Origin: Streptomyces gossypii
GTDB lineage: Bacteria > Actinomycetota > Actinomycetes > Streptomycetales > Streptomycetaceae
DNA: 64,000 nucleotides
NCBI RefSeq assembly: GCF_025165795.1
Contig: NZ_JAJAGO010000003.1
Span: 124,001-188,000, forward strand
Direction of reading: 5' to 3'
Both the position numbers and the translations under genes were made by a program. The notes below the pieces were generated by a model that did no database searches, was not told the origin of the DNA, and saw only the letters and a program-made list of their open reading frames with translations. Of this stretch, positions 26,841 through 36,541 are shown in pieces. How positions within the stretch are numbered: position 1 is the stretch's first letter; every line of letters starts with the position of its first letter.

Positions 26841-27245
26841 CGGGTCGGGGCTGCTGGAATCCGACCTGCCAGCCGAGGCGATGCGCGGCGCAACATAGCC
26901 GACGATCGCCGGTTACCCAAACCGGCGATCCTCCGGACCATTGACGCTCCCAGCCCACCTGTCGGCCCTCGCCATACGCAGGCGGGGCCGCCGACCGGAA
27001 GCAGCCCGAGGACGTCCATGCTCCAATGCCAGACCGAACCCGCCGTCATCCAGCCCGCCATCGCCCCCGAGGGAGCCCGCGCCCCTCGCAGTAGGGCGGA
27101 CTCGGCGAGGGACGCCGCTTCTCCAGCGCGTGTGCGCGGGGTTCACGACGACGATCAGCCCACAGAGCGCTGCCCGACTCGCGGCCCTGTTCTCCACCAC
27201 GACCTATGCCCAGGCAGCCTGACCGGAGCCGGCGGAGCCGTCTCG
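26841..27245. other. Gene-free gap after the integrase
   Basis: About 400 bp. Open frames on both strands are short or antisense to the gltX remnant and show no family features. It may hold the integrase terminator, and it is where the missing 3' part of gltX would have been. No repeats or hairpins of note were seen. Confidence 0.4.
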
Positions 27246-27863
27246 TCACCCGTCCCGCCGGCAGGACCGAGGACGACCGGCACATGGCCGACCCAGGTCA
27301 TCGACCACGTTCGCGATCAGGAAGACGGGGGAGCCGTCACCGCGGGCGATCACGAAGTCCTCGATCGCGCTGTTCGGGAATGCCGGCTCCCCACGGATCA
27401 GGTCGATCACGACGGTCTCGCCCTCATCCGGTGTCTGGAACCGCAGCGCCCGCCCCTCCTCGAAGGTCAGCCCCCGGTCACGGCAGAATCCGTCGTACCC
27501 GAGGTGCTCCGACCCGGTGCGCTCCTTCAGCTGCTCCCGGGTGCAGTCGCAGTAGTACGCCTTGCCCGCCGCGTACAGCTGCTGGGCGGCCTCGCTGTGC
27601 CGGGCCGCGTTGTGCGACTGAAAGTACGGCCCCTCGAAGGCGGTGTCCTCGCCATGAATACCGATCGCCGTGAGCGCGCTGATGATGCCGTCGATCCACT
27701 CCGGCTTGTTTCGGGCCGCGTCGGTGTCCTCGATCCGCAGGACGAACGTGCCGTCGGACTGTCGTGCCACGGCCCAGTTGTAGAGAGCGGACCGTGCGCC
27801 ATCGACATGGAACATGCCGGTCGGGGACGGGGCGAAACGTACGCGAACCGGGGCAGTAGACAT
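27246..27863 (-). pseudogene. Truncated glutamyl-tRNA synthetase (N-terminal 180 of about 490 residues)
   Basis: The N-terminal catalytic fold of GltX is intact: [26 protein letters not shown] contains the HIGH-like signature in the form MFHV. It continues with [25 protein letters not shown] and [13 protein letters not shown]. After [10 protein letters not shown] the similarity stops and an unrelated tail ([15 protein letters not shown]) runs to the stop, so the KMSK half and anticodon-binding domain are missing. A truncated protein cannot charge tRNA-Glu on its own. A Glu-Q-type short synthetase would be near 300 aa and keep KMSK, so a pseudogene is more likely. It is the only non-defence cargo besides the aminotransferase. 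Confidence 0.8.
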
Positions 27864-28124
27864 GCCTTAAGGGTACCGACGCCGGACACCTGTCCCGGCC
27901 AATTCGCCAACCCCAGCGCCAACGTTTTCTAACCGTCCGTCCTCAGCCTTTTGCTCGTACGTCGCTTTCCACCGCTCCCGGTGCCGCTGGTCATTTCTTC
28001 CCAGGTCGTTGCCCGCGCCACGCGTCAGGAGCGAGCCCCGTCGTTGCAGAGCCCGATGGTGATGGATGGCGCCATCTTGAAGGCGACAGTCTCGTGCAGA
28101 AAGCAGGGCACTGGAACTGGATTA

Positions 28125-29942
28125 TTAGACGCCTCGCGGCCACGCGGGTACAGGGCAGCCGCACACGGGGCGCGGGAAGGCCGCAACCTCGCATGGCAAA
28201 TTCACTGTCAGCGGGGGCAGGGTCGGTGAGATCAGAGCGTCGTGAAAGTCCGGCAGCTGCCGGTAGGGAGCGATTTCCCGACCCACAAAGAGGTCTGTGA
28301 GCACGCCGAGCAGGTTGTTGACACGCGTGGGCAACAGAGATGACGGGTCGGCGTAGGCGTAACCGAGAGACGCGCCGATGTTCGTTGCCTTCCAGGGGTT
28401 GTCTTTCTCTTCCGGGATGCCGAGCCAGCGCTCGATTGTGCCGGTGAGACGAACCGCGCCGACAAAGGATGACTCGGGATCATTGGAGGACGCTGCCAGC
28501 GCCGTGAGCGCGGCCCCGTCCTGGCACATCCTCTTCTTGCTGTCGTTCTGGCTGGTAGCCATGACAGCGTCCTCGTCCCAGAGGACGACGTGCGGAATGC
28601 GGAACAGGGACAGAGTGCTCGCCGCGCGATGCAGCTCGAACTTGCCAAATGCGCTCAAAACTCCGACATTGGGGCCGAGTTGGGCCAAGAGGCCCCGCCG
28701 GGCTAGCCATTCGAAGAACAACACGTCGCTGGGACCTTCGACGACGATCACCCGATCGGCGAAGAATGCGGCGGCCCGGTGCGCGTCCAGGTCATAGAGA
28801 ACCCGGTTCTGCTCTTCGTCGGCCGCGGTCAGGCGAGCCGTCTTGAAACAAGAGCGAGACCCCATGGCGTAGGCCGAGCGCGTATGGATGTCCGCGAGGA
28901 CCTTGCTCACCAGTGCAGGAGAGGGCGACGCCACCTCGATCCCGTTGAGCGAACGGTGGACGCGGGTGATCGTCTCAGGAGAAGTCTCAGCTGCCGCGAG
29001 CACGGCCGCGTTGTGGGTGGTGATTGTCACTACCGTGTTGCCTGCGGTGACGAGCTGGTGCAGGTCGTGTGCGAGCCGCGTCACCTGGGAGGGGTGGAGA
29101 AACGCCTCGGGCTCCTCGAACAGGATCCAACGGAACGCCCCCTCCTTAGCCTTGGCGCGTAGCCGTGCCGCCGCTTGGATCAGGGCGGCGATCATGGCCC
29201 GCTGAACACCAGATCCCTGGGTTTCCAGCGGGCGGTGAGTACCCTCTTGGTGGAGTCGCAGTTCGATGAGGTGACGCATGATCAGGTCATTGGACAGCTC
29301 GCCTACGTCAACCTTCGCAGACAGGCCCCAAGGCGTCAGCGCGTCGTCCAGATCGCTTTCGAGATCGGTAATGGGGCCTTCCTGTAAGGCGTTGCTCAGG
29401 GTCCCGAGGGCGGCTCTGGCGGTCATGAGCATGGTCTCGATGTGCCGCTCGGAGAAGGCGAGGAGCAGGACATCCCGCAACGGCGAGGGACCAGAAAGCG
29501 ACGTGTGATCGGCCATGTTGCTGATCGCCGGGATGTGGACGCACTGGCCGAGCTTGGCCGCACTGGCCCAGCCGGTCGGCTGCGGTTCACCGCCATCCTG
29601 GGGAATCAGGTAGTAGGACCCGGCAAGATGATCGTTACTTCTAGTAAACCAGCGCCGTATCCGGAGGAGATCGCCGTCGACGAGGTCGAGGCCGATCTGC
29701 TTGGCCTCGGCGGCGTCAACGCGGTAATCGATCTCCACCCAGGATTCCCCGCCAGGTTCAGCGTGCCAGGGAATGTCTCGGGCTTCGTCCCAGTCCAGTG
29801 CGCCGTAGAACAGAAGGACGGCATCCATCAGGGTCGACTTTCCCGCGTTGTTAGGACCAATCAGCGCGCCGAACGGTCGCAGGTGCAGTTCGACATCGAG
29901 GGCACCGCGAATGTTCTGGACAGCCACGCGTAGGGGGCGCAT
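28125..29942 (-). CDS. OLD-family ATPase/TOPRIM endonuclease (GajA-like, 605 aa)
   Basis: Predicted defence nuclease. The N-terminal ABC-type ATPase has Walker A IGPNNAGKSTLMDAVLLFYG, signature-like GSGVQRAMIAALIQ, Walker B FEEPEAFLHPSQ and the His of ITTHNAAVL. A C-terminal TOPRIM domain begins at RVIVVEGPSDVLFFEWL and has an acidic LWDEDAV. This layout matches overcoming-lysogenisation-defect (OLD) class 2 proteins and GajA, which are paired with a UvrD-like helicase. The gene follows the helicase gene by 17 nt, the reverse of the usual Gabija order. It probably cuts DNA when phage infection depletes nucleotides, by analogy with Gabija. Confidence 0.83.
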   Translation of the reverse strand: MRPLRVAVQNIRGALDVELHLRPFGALIGPNNAGKSTLMDAVLLFYGALDWDEARDIPWHAEPGGESWVEIDYRVDAAEAKQIGLDLVDGDLLRIRRWFTRSNDHLAGSYYLIPQDGGEPQPTGWASAAKLGQCVHIPAISNMADHTSLSGPSPLRDVLLLAFSERHIETMLMTARAALGTLSNALQEGPITDLESDLDDALTPWGLSAKVDVGELSNDLIMRHLIELRLHQEGTHRPLETQGSGVQRAMIAALIQAAARLRAKAKEGAFRWILFEEPEAFLHPSQVTRLAHDLHQLVTAGNTVVTITTHNAAVLAAAETSPETITRVHRSLNGIEVASPSPALVSKVLADIHTRSAYAMGSRSCFKTARLTAADEEQNRVLYDLDAHRAAAFFADRVIVVEGPSDVLFFEWLARRGLLAQLGPNVGVLSAFGKFELHRAASTLSLFRIPHVVLWDEDAVMATSQNDSKKRMCQDGAALTALAASSNDPESSFVGAVRLTGTIERWLGIPEEKDNPWKATNIGASLGYAYADPSSLLPTRVNNLLGVLTDLFVGREIAPYRQLPDFHDALISPTLPPLTVNLPCEVAAFPRPVCGCPVPAWPRGV

Positions 29943-29959
29943 GGAGAGGCTCCTCGAGG

Positions 29960-32050
29960 TCAGCGGGGGAGGAACGGGCTGGGAGCCCCGGAATACGACA
30001 CGTACAGCCGGTCACGGGCGCGAGTGCACGCGACATAAAGCACGCACCGCTCCCTCTGCACACTCTCCCGGTGGGCAGCTCTATCGACTTCCAGTGCAAC
30101 GATCGCCCTGTCGTGCGGAACCAGCTTGTCCTGAACACCGACGACCGCGACGCACTGGAACTCCAGCCCCTTCATGTTGTGCATCGTGCCGACCTGAACC
30201 CGGCCACCGGATGGGCCCGGCGGCTCGGGCTCGATGCCCGCGGAGCGAAGAGCTTCCGCCACGCCGTCCGACTTGGCATTGACACGGGCCGCAACGGCGA
30301 TCGCACCCGGCTCGACGCCGTCAGCCAGCCAGGCCCGGACTTGCGAGACCACGGCGGTGCGCTCCTCGGACCACTCGGTGAACCGCCTGACGATCGGCCG
30401 GCGGCCGTGCATCGGCGACTCGTAGCCTTCCCGGCTGTCGGGCCAGCCGTCGAGGTCTTCCTCGGATACGAGTCCCAGCACCCTGACAGCCCATGTGAGG
30501 ATTTCCTGGGTAGTGCGGTAGCTGACAGTGAGCCGCTGTGTTCGGCCGACGATGTTGATGCCGGTGTTCTTCAGCGGTACCCGGTGCTGCCAGATCCGTT
30601 GATGCGGGTCCGCCACGAGGAACAGATCGTCCTCCGCCGGACGGACGGCCGCCCGGAGCAGCCGCCACTGCGCGGGATGTAGATCCTGGGCTTCGTCAAC
30701 GACGACGTGCTGGTAGACCGCGGGTCCGTCCTTCTGTTGCAGGATTCGTGCCGCCTCGTCGGCTACTTGCAGGAACGACCAACGTCCGAGGGCCCTCAGC
30801 TGAGCCCGCAACGCCTCGATGGCGGCCCAGACGGACGACCGCTCCGAGCGGGGCAGACCACGGCCTCGACCGGCACGTGCTGCCACCAGATACTCCTCCA
30901 GCGTGGTGATGTCCTGGGCGAGCAGCACCTGCTCCCATTCATCGACCAGGAACTCCCCGGCATAGTCCTGGTGCGCGGTGTCGGCCAGGCTGACCAGTTC
31001 GCGCGACGTGAGCACCACAGGGAGACTTCCGTGCCGCTCGCTGACAGCCCGGGAGGCAAGCTGGTCAGTGGCAATCACCTCGATCCGGTCGCGGTCCCTA
31101 GGGTTCTCGACGAGTTGGTCCAGCTGGCGAGCCAACTCGGCGGTGAGCGGCCGGCTGTAGGTGGTGAGCAGGATCGGCGCGCCGCTGTCGTAGGACCTGG
31201 CGAGATGCGCAGCCCGGTGCAGGGCAGTCACCGTCTTACCAGTGCCAGCACCGCCGGTGATCATCACCGAGCCGAGATAGGGCTCGTGGTAGGCGATCCG
31301 GCGCTGCATCGGATGGAGAAAGATCCTCCACAGTGCAAATGGGGGGCGCAGCAGTTTCTCAAGCTCTTCGGGGCCACTGATGAGCGCGACTTGATCGGGG
31401 GTCCGCCCGATAGCTGCGGACAGATCGTCCGGCTCTACCCGGTCAGGCTTGGCGGCGTTGACGAGATGCTTGCTGACCTCTCCCCAAGTTTCCTCGATCG
31501 TCATCCCCGAGGCCAGCGCAACCAGGACGTCGTACTGGAGTGACGGCAGCATGTGTTGGAGGGCGTCCAAGTGCGCTTCTCGGGTCAGCAATCGAACGAC
31601 CGGCAGCACCTGGTCATCGATGCCAAGTGCGCGGAAGTCCGAATCCTTGACATGGTCGAAGAGCCTGGCTGGTGTAGTTTCGGCGGCCAGCCGCAGTGTG
31701 CCGGTCATGTTCTGTAGCTGTGTCTCGTCGCGCATCTCCAGGACGCCAAGGACCTGGTTGACGGTGAACAGCCTCGTCGTCGCCCAAGCGATTGCGTCGT
31801 CGTGCGGCAAGACGCGCAGCAGGCAGTAGAGGTCTCCCGCCGCCGGCGCCAGAACGACGCCGCGATAGAACTGATTGATGCGGATTGTCCTGATTCGAGG
31901 GTCCTCGGACCGGTTCAGCTTTTCCAGGTGCACTCCCGCGTGGGTGGCCTGAGCGAACTTGCCGAGCGCCGCCTGTACAGCCTTCTGTACCGGTTTCTCC
32001 AGCTTGGCGTACTCGGAGAGGAACTCCTTGGCGATCGCCAGCTGTGGCAC
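29960..32050 (-). CDS. UvrD-like helicase with RelE-like N-terminal domain (696 aa)
   Basis: Superfamily 1A helicase, predicted partner of the OLD nuclease. The first 110 residues (FLSEYAKLEKPVQKAVQAAL, IRTIRINQFYRGVVL, YCLLRVLPHDDAIAWA) look like a RelE/ParE toxin fold, known as a fusion in some UvrD-type proteins. A linker domain of about 110 residues follows. The helicase has Walker A ITGGAGTGKTVTALH, motif II VVVDEAQDLHPAQW, VSYRTTQEIL, TMHNMKGLEFQCVAVVG and YVACTRARDRLYV. I chose GTG 32050, with GGAGGAG 5 nt upstream, rather than ATG 32083. GajB proteins are shorter and lack the RelE-like part. Confidence 0.82.
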   Translation of the reverse strand: MPQLAIAKEFLSEYAKLEKPVQKAVQAALGKFAQATHAGVHLEKLNRSEDPRIRTIRINQFYRGVVLAPAAGDLYCLLRVLPHDDAIAWATTRLFTVNQVLGVLEMRDETQLQNMTGTLRLAAETTPARLFDHVKDSDFRALGIDDQVLPVVRLLTREAHLDALQHMLPSLQYDVLVALASGMTIEETWGEVSKHLVNAAKPDRVEPDDLSAAIGRTPDQVALISGPEELEKLLRPPFALWRIFLHPMQRRIAYHEPYLGSVMITGGAGTGKTVTALHRAAHLARSYDSGAPILLTTYSRPLTAELARQLDQLVENPRDRDRIEVIATDQLASRAVSERHGSLPVVLTSRELVSLADTAHQDYAGEFLVDEWEQVLLAQDITTLEEYLVAARAGRGRGLPRSERSSVWAAIEALRAQLRALGRWSFLQVADEAARILQQKDGPAVYQHVVVDEAQDLHPAQWRLLRAAVRPAEDDLFLVADPHQRIWQHRVPLKNTGINIVGRTQRLTVSYRTTQEILTWAVRVLGLVSEEDLDGWPDSREGYESPMHGRRPIVRRFTEWSEERTAVVSQVRAWLADGVEPGAIAVAARVNAKSDGVAEALRSAGIEPEPPGPSGGRVQVGTMHNMKGLEFQCVAVVGVQDKLVPHDRAIVALEVDRAAHRESVQRERCVLYVACTRARDRLYVSYSGAPSPFLPR

Positions 32051-32165
32051 GGGCACTCCTCCGACGGGGTGGGCAACCCTCATGGTAAGTCGTTGATGAT
32101 CTGAGCTGAGCAGTATTGTGAGACGTTCCCTGACCCACCTAGACTGACGACTGGGGGCTCCGCCT

Positions 32166-34613
32166 GTGGCGAAGCTGACGTTGCCGCAGCTGGAAGAGCA
32201 TCTGTTCGGCGCGGCCGACATCCTGCGCGGCAAGATGGATGCCTCGGAGTTCAAGGAATACATCTTCGGGATGTTGTTCCTCAAGCGCTGCTCCGACCAG
32301 TTCGACACGATTCAGGCCCGCGTCAGCGACGAACAGATTGCGGCTGGCCGGACACCGGCGCAGGCCAAGGAGATCTCCGACAACCGGGCGTTCTACCGGG
32401 GCGGCGACTTCTTCGCGCCGACGGCGGCCCGGTGGGGACACCTGCTTGGCAAGTCGGCTGAGAACGGCGTCGCGGATCTGCTCAACAAGGCGTTGGCTGC
32501 GCTAGAGACCGCTAACGCCACGGCGCTAGAGGGCGTGGTTGGACACATCGACTTCAACCGCAAGGTCGGCAAGACGTCGCTTTCAGACCAGAAACTGCGG
32601 GCGCTTATCCGGCACTTCGACCACTATCGGCTGCGCAACGAGGATTTCGAGTTCCCCGATCTGCTGGGCGCCGCCTACGAGTACCTCATCGGCGAGTTCG
32701 CCGACTCGGCGGGTAAAAAGGGGGGGGAGTTTTACACCCCGCGCGGCGTCGTCCGGATGATGGCGCGCCTGGCCGATCCACACTCAGGCATGCGAGTGTA
32801 CGACCCGTGCGCCGGCTCGGGCGGCATGCTGATCATGTCGAAGGAGTACGTCGCGGAGGCCGGCGAGGACGCTCAGGACCTGCGCCTGTACGGCCAGGAA
32901 GCCAACGGCGGCACCTGGGCCATCTCCAAGATGAACATGATCCTGCACGGCATTGTCAACGCCGACTTGGAGAACGACGACACCCTCGCCAATCCGCTCC
33001 ACCTCGAGCCGGATGGTTCGATGCTGACGCTCTTCGACCGGGTGCTCACGAATCCGCCATTCTCACAAAGCTATGTGAGCGCTGGGATGAAGCACACCGA
33101 CCGGTTCGAATACGGCTGGACTCCGGAGACCGGCAAGAAGGCCGACTGGATGTTCGCCCAGCATGTGCTCTCGGTGCTTAGGCCCGACGGCATCGGCGCC
33201 ACAGTCATGCCGCACGGCGTGCTGTTCCGTGGCGGTGAGGAACGAACGATCCGGAGGAAGGTCACCGAGGCCGACCGACTGGAGGCCGTCATCGGCCTCG
33301 CCTCAAATCTATTCTACGGCACTAGTATCCCGGCGTGCATCTTGATCCTGCGCGGCCCCGGCCCCCGCCCGACCTCGCACCAAGGCAAGGTCCTGTTCAT
33401 CAATGCCGACCGCGAGTACCTGTCTGGCCGAGCCCAGAACTATCTCGAACCCGAACACGCCGAGAAGATCGTCGCCGCCTATCGGGCTTATCTGGCCGAC
33501 CCGGCACACGAAATCCCTGGTTTCGCCCGCGTGGTGTCGCTCAAGGAAATCGAAGACAATCAGTTCAACCTCAACATTCGACGTTACGTCGACAACACCC
33601 CGCGACCGGAGCCCCAGGATGTCCGGGCCCACCTGCACGGCGGCGTTCCGAAATCCGAAGTCCGTCAGCACGAGGCCGCGTTCAAGGCGTACGGCGTGGA
33701 CGTGTACTCCCTATTTGCCGAACGGGACGCCGATTACTGCGACTTCCCCGTCGAAGGCTGGCGGTCGGCCACAGACCGTATCCCGGAGCTTGCCGCGCCC
33801 GCCGAAGCGCTTGTACGGGACGCGTTTGATGAGTGGTGGACCCGGCACAGCAAGCGCCTGACCGAACTGCCCGACACCCACAAGGTCATGGCCACCCGTG
33901 CCGAGCTGCTGGAGTCGTTCGTCGCAGAACTCGAACCGCTCGGCGCACTCGACCGCTTCCAGCTCTCTGGCGTGGTCGCCTCCTGGTGGGGCAGCGTGCA
34001 GTACGACATCCGCACCCTTGCCTACCACCAGTTCAGCGGGGTCGTTCAAGGCTGGTTGACGACGATCCAGACCGCTTTTGCAGATGACGGCGCGGCGATA
34101 CTGAACGCCCAACGTCAGGCAGCCGCCAAACGCAAGGCTCGGGAACACCCGCTGGTCCCATACGTCCTCGCTGACTACCTCAACGAGCTTGAGGAAGCCG
34201 AGAACCTACGGGCCGAACTCGACGCCAAGGTTAAGGCTGTCACAACGACCTCCGATGACGATGCCGACGAGGTCGAGGAAGTCGACCCCGTCGCGTTGAA
34301 GCGCTTGCGTGCCCAGTTCGCCGCCGCGAAGTCTAAGGTCCGCAAACTGGAAGCCACCTTCATTGACCAACTCGGCTCGGGTGTACGCGAGATCCACAAT
34401 GCCGAGACCGAACCTGACCTCGTTATGCGCATCCTCAAGGCCGATCTTGGCCGCCGCCTCGACACCCGCCTCGCCGCCGGCCGCAGAGCCCTGATCGACC
34501 GGTACGGCACCTGGGCCGCCAAGTATGTGGTCCCCCTCCCCGAACTGGAAGCCCGGCGCGCGGCTGCGGCCACCCGAGTCGACGAGATGCTGCAGGAGCT
34601 CGGATATGTCTGA
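32166..34613 (+). CDS. hsdM: Type I restriction-modification methylase HsdM (815 aa)
   Basis: N6-adenine methyltransferase of a type I system. The N-terminal helical domain ([39 protein letters not shown]) leads into the catalytic domain. SAM motif I is [12 protein letters not shown] and motif IV is [27 protein letters not shown] precedes motif I. The C-terminal 250 residues with an acidic coiled-coil stretch are an extension beyond the usual 500-550 aa, seen in some actinobacterial HsdM. It is divergent from the helicase/OLD operon with a 115-bp shared promoter region. It overlaps hsdS. Confidence 0.92.
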   Translation: MAKLTLPQLEEHLFGAADILRGKMDASEFKEYIFGMLFLKRCSDQFDTIQARVSDEQIAAGRTPAQAKEISDNRAFYRGGDFFAPTAARWGHLLGKSAENGVADLLNKALAALETANATALEGVVGHIDFNRKVGKTSLSDQKLRALIRHFDHYRLRNEDFEFPDLLGAAYEYLIGEFADSAGKKGGEFYTPRGVVRMMARLADPHSGMRVYDPCAGSGGMLIMSKEYVAEAGEDAQDLRLYGQEANGGTWAISKMNMILHGIVNADLENDDTLANPLHLEPDGSMLTLFDRVLTNPPFSQSYVSAGMKHTDRFEYGWTPETGKKADWMFAQHVLSVLRPDGIGATVMPHGVLFRGGEERTIRRKVTEADRLEAVIGLASNLFYGTSIPACILILRGPGPRPTSHQGKVLFINADREYLSGRAQNYLEPEHAEKIVAAYRAYLADPAHEIPGFARVVSLKEIEDNQFNLNIRRYVDNTPRPEPQDVRAHLHGGVPKSEVRQHEAAFKAYGVDVYSLFAERDADYCDFPVEGWRSATDRIPELAAPAEALVRDAFDEWWTRHSKRLTELPDTHKVMATRAELLESFVAELEPLGALDRFQLSGVVASWWGSVQYDIRTLAYHQFSGVVQGWLTTIQTAFADDGAAILNAQRQAAAKRKAREHPLVPYVLADYLNELEEAENLRAELDAKVKAVTTTSDDDADEVEEVDPVALKRLRAQFAAAKSKVRKLEATFIDQLGSGVREIHNAETEPDLVMRILKADLGRRLDTRLAAGRRALIDRYGTWAAKYVVPLPELEARRAAAATRVDEMLQELGYV

Positions 34614-35826
34614 TCCAGTTCCTTTGGGATGGAAGCAGTATTACGTCAGTGACCTAATTGCTTATCACGCCTCGGGTCCAAGTCCGACCTGCGAGGAGAG
34701 GCAGATTCGTGAGCAAGAATGGGGGCTGCTAAAGACCACAGCGATCACATGGGCGGGATGGGATGCTGCTGCACACAAGACCCTGCCTCGGAACTACTGG
34801 AACCAGCCTGCGCTCGAAGTAAACAATGATGACGTGCTGGTCACAAAGGCAGGGCCTCGTCACCGGGTAGGCGTGGTAGTTCATGTTAATGACCACCCCC
34901 AACCCCGCCTAATCGTTTCTGGAAAGATGGTTCTGCTCCGTCCTCGAACTCAGCTCGTATTGCCGAGGATTCTGGCCTCCGCACTATCTTTGGAATCTCC
35001 TCAAAACTTCCTAGATGAACGAACATCTGGGATGGCTGAGTCTCAGGTGAACTTCACGAATGCGGCCCTTCTTCGGACTCTCTTGACTCTTCCTCCGATC
35101 GTGGAGCAGCGACGGATCGTGGAGATCCTTGATGCGGTAGACGAGCAGATCAGGTCGTTCGGAAAGGTGCTTGCGAAGGCTGAAGCGCGTGAGCGCGGTC
35201 TCATTGAAGCTGCACTTTCGAAAGTTGGCAGACCATCTGAACCGATTTCCATGTATCTGGCTGGCCGACCGAAAAACGGCTATTCGCCAGTTGAAACAGA
35301 CCATTGGACGGGGGTAAGGGCGCTTGGTTTGGGCTGCTTGACTCGGCAGGGATTTAAGCCAGTTCAACTCAAGGATGTACCGAAGCATGACGGCCGTAAC
35401 CTTCTGGCGATGCTGTCCGACGGCGATCTTTTGGTAAGTAGAGCGAACACTCGCGATCTTGTGGGCCTAGTCGGTATCTACCGCGATGTCGGAACTCCCT
35501 GCATCTATCCCGATCTCATGATGAGGCTGACCACTAACGGAAGATGTGTTCCAGAATTCCTTGAGTTGGTCCTGAGGAGCTCTCGAGTGCGTCGCCAGAT
35601 CCAAGCGCATGCCCAGGGAACTTCCGAGAGCATGGTCAAGATCAGCAGCGCCACCGTGCTCGGATTGCAGGTCCAGATCCCGGAGATTGCGGTCCAGCAC
35701 GACGTTCTGTCCATGGTCTCGGCGTGCAGGAGCGACGCCGACCGGGTAGGTAATGAGCTTCGGAAGTTGCAGAACCTTCGTCTCGGATTGGTAGAGGATC
35801 TTCTGACGGGGCGGGTTCGGTTCTAA
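34606..35826 (+). CDS. hsdS: Type I restriction-modification specificity subunit HsdS (406 aa)
   Basis: DNA-recognition subunit with two target-recognition domains. The first (about 1-170) ends in the conserved [34 protein letters not shown] helix. The second (about 205-370) has [19 protein letters not shown] and ends with [26 protein letters not shown] and the coiled tail [15 protein letters not shown]. The ATG lies 8 nt inside hsdM. Base composition is visibly lower in GC than flanking genes, common for specificity genes that exchange between strains. The target sequence cannot be read from the protein. Confidence 0.9.
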   Translation: MSDPVPLGWKQYYVSDLIAYHASGPSPTCEERQIREQEWGLLKTTAITWAGWDAAAHKTLPRNYWNQPALEVNNDDVLVTKAGPRHRVGVVVHVNDHPQPRLIVSGKMVLLRPRTQLVLPRILASALSLESPQNFLDERTSGMAESQVNFTNAALLRTLLTLPPIVEQRRIVEILDAVDEQIRSFGKVLAKAEARERGLIEAALSKVGRPSEPISMYLAGRPKNGYSPVETDHWTGVRALGLGCLTRQGFKPVQLKDVPKHDGRNLLAMLSDGDLLVSRANTRDLVGLVGIYRDVGTPCIYPDLMMRLTTNGRCVPEFLELVLRSSRVRRQIQAHAQGTSESMVKISSATVLGLQVQIPEIAVQHDVLSMVSACRSDADRVGNELRKLQNLRLGLVEDLLTGRVRF

Positions 35827-35861
35827 CTTTCAGATGAGTAGGAGAGGCCAGAGGACTTTGC

Positions 35862-36029
35862 CTAAGGGCTGTCCCGTGATCCCTGGCGGGCGCGCGGCGT
35901 CAGCTACGGCACCTCGCCGCGTTGTCGGAACGCCCGGACACGCCCGGTATGAGGACGCCCCTCCGCCTTGCGAAGCACCGCATCTGACGCCGCGCGCTGA
36001 TCCACCAGGGATTACGGGACAGCCCTTAG
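35862..36029 (+). mobile_element. MITE-like element 3 between hsdS and hsdR
   Basis: Terminal inverted repeats match at 24 of 25 positions, starting CTAAGGGCTGTCCCGT on the left, with its complement ending CCCTTAG on the right. A TA flanks both sides if the repeats begin at AGGG (35865-36026, 162 bp). The core GTATGAGGACGCCCCTCCGCCTTGC aligns with the core of MITE 2. GGGCTGTCCCGTAATCCC ends are, as I recall, common in Streptomyces genomes. It separates hsdR from hsdM-hsdS. Confidence 0.8.
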
Positions 36030-36541
36030 ACCAGTGGGCTAGGAACAGGCGCCAGCTTCTTTGGCGTAGGCCGCGACAATGGTGAGACTTCGACGGTGTC
36101 GAGGGCGGGGCGAGCACTGGGGAGGTCTCCCAGCACTTCAGAGGTAAGGCGTCGCGGTGGATGGCGCGGCAGAGTTGGATCGTGTGGCCAGAGGTAGCGG
36201 CCACGGCATCGGTGACGGTATCGCCGATCACGACCATCGAGTCGTGTACCAGATCGCGGTGTTAGCCCCAGCTGATGAGGACGTGGCGGGCCTTGTTGCG
36301 GGCGAGGTCCACTGAAGAGGGCTCTGGCAGGAGAGTCGGTCGGATTTCGGGGAGCCCGCAGCAAGGAACATCGGATCGTTGTCCAGCGGCATGCACGACA
36401 ATGCCTGCGTGAAGCGGCGAACTCGGATGTTAGCTCCGGAGCTGCATGGCTGGTCGGGAATCTTCGTAGCGTGTTGCGGTCTCTGCAGGCGATGATTGAG
36501 GCTGTTGCCGATCGCATGCTGATGTGAAACGAGGAACGTTA
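36030..36541. other. Gene-poor stretch between MITE 3 and hsdR
   Basis: About 510 bp without a convincing gene. On the minus strand two overlapping frames (MVVIGDTVTDAVAATSGH... from 36237, and a neighbouring frame) could be remains of a frameshifted gene, but I could not match them to a family. The hsdR promoter must lie here, since hsdR is too far from hsdS to share its transcript safely. Confidence 0.4.

Noticed and set aside
27018..27932. 304-aa plus-strand frame
   Set aside because: It is antisense to the gltX fragment, whose amino-acid match is unmistakable.
35830..36237. Minus-strand frame beginning MVVIGDTVTDAVAATSGH
   Set aside because: It runs through MITE 3, lacks a ribosome site and matches no family I know; kept only as possible debris.
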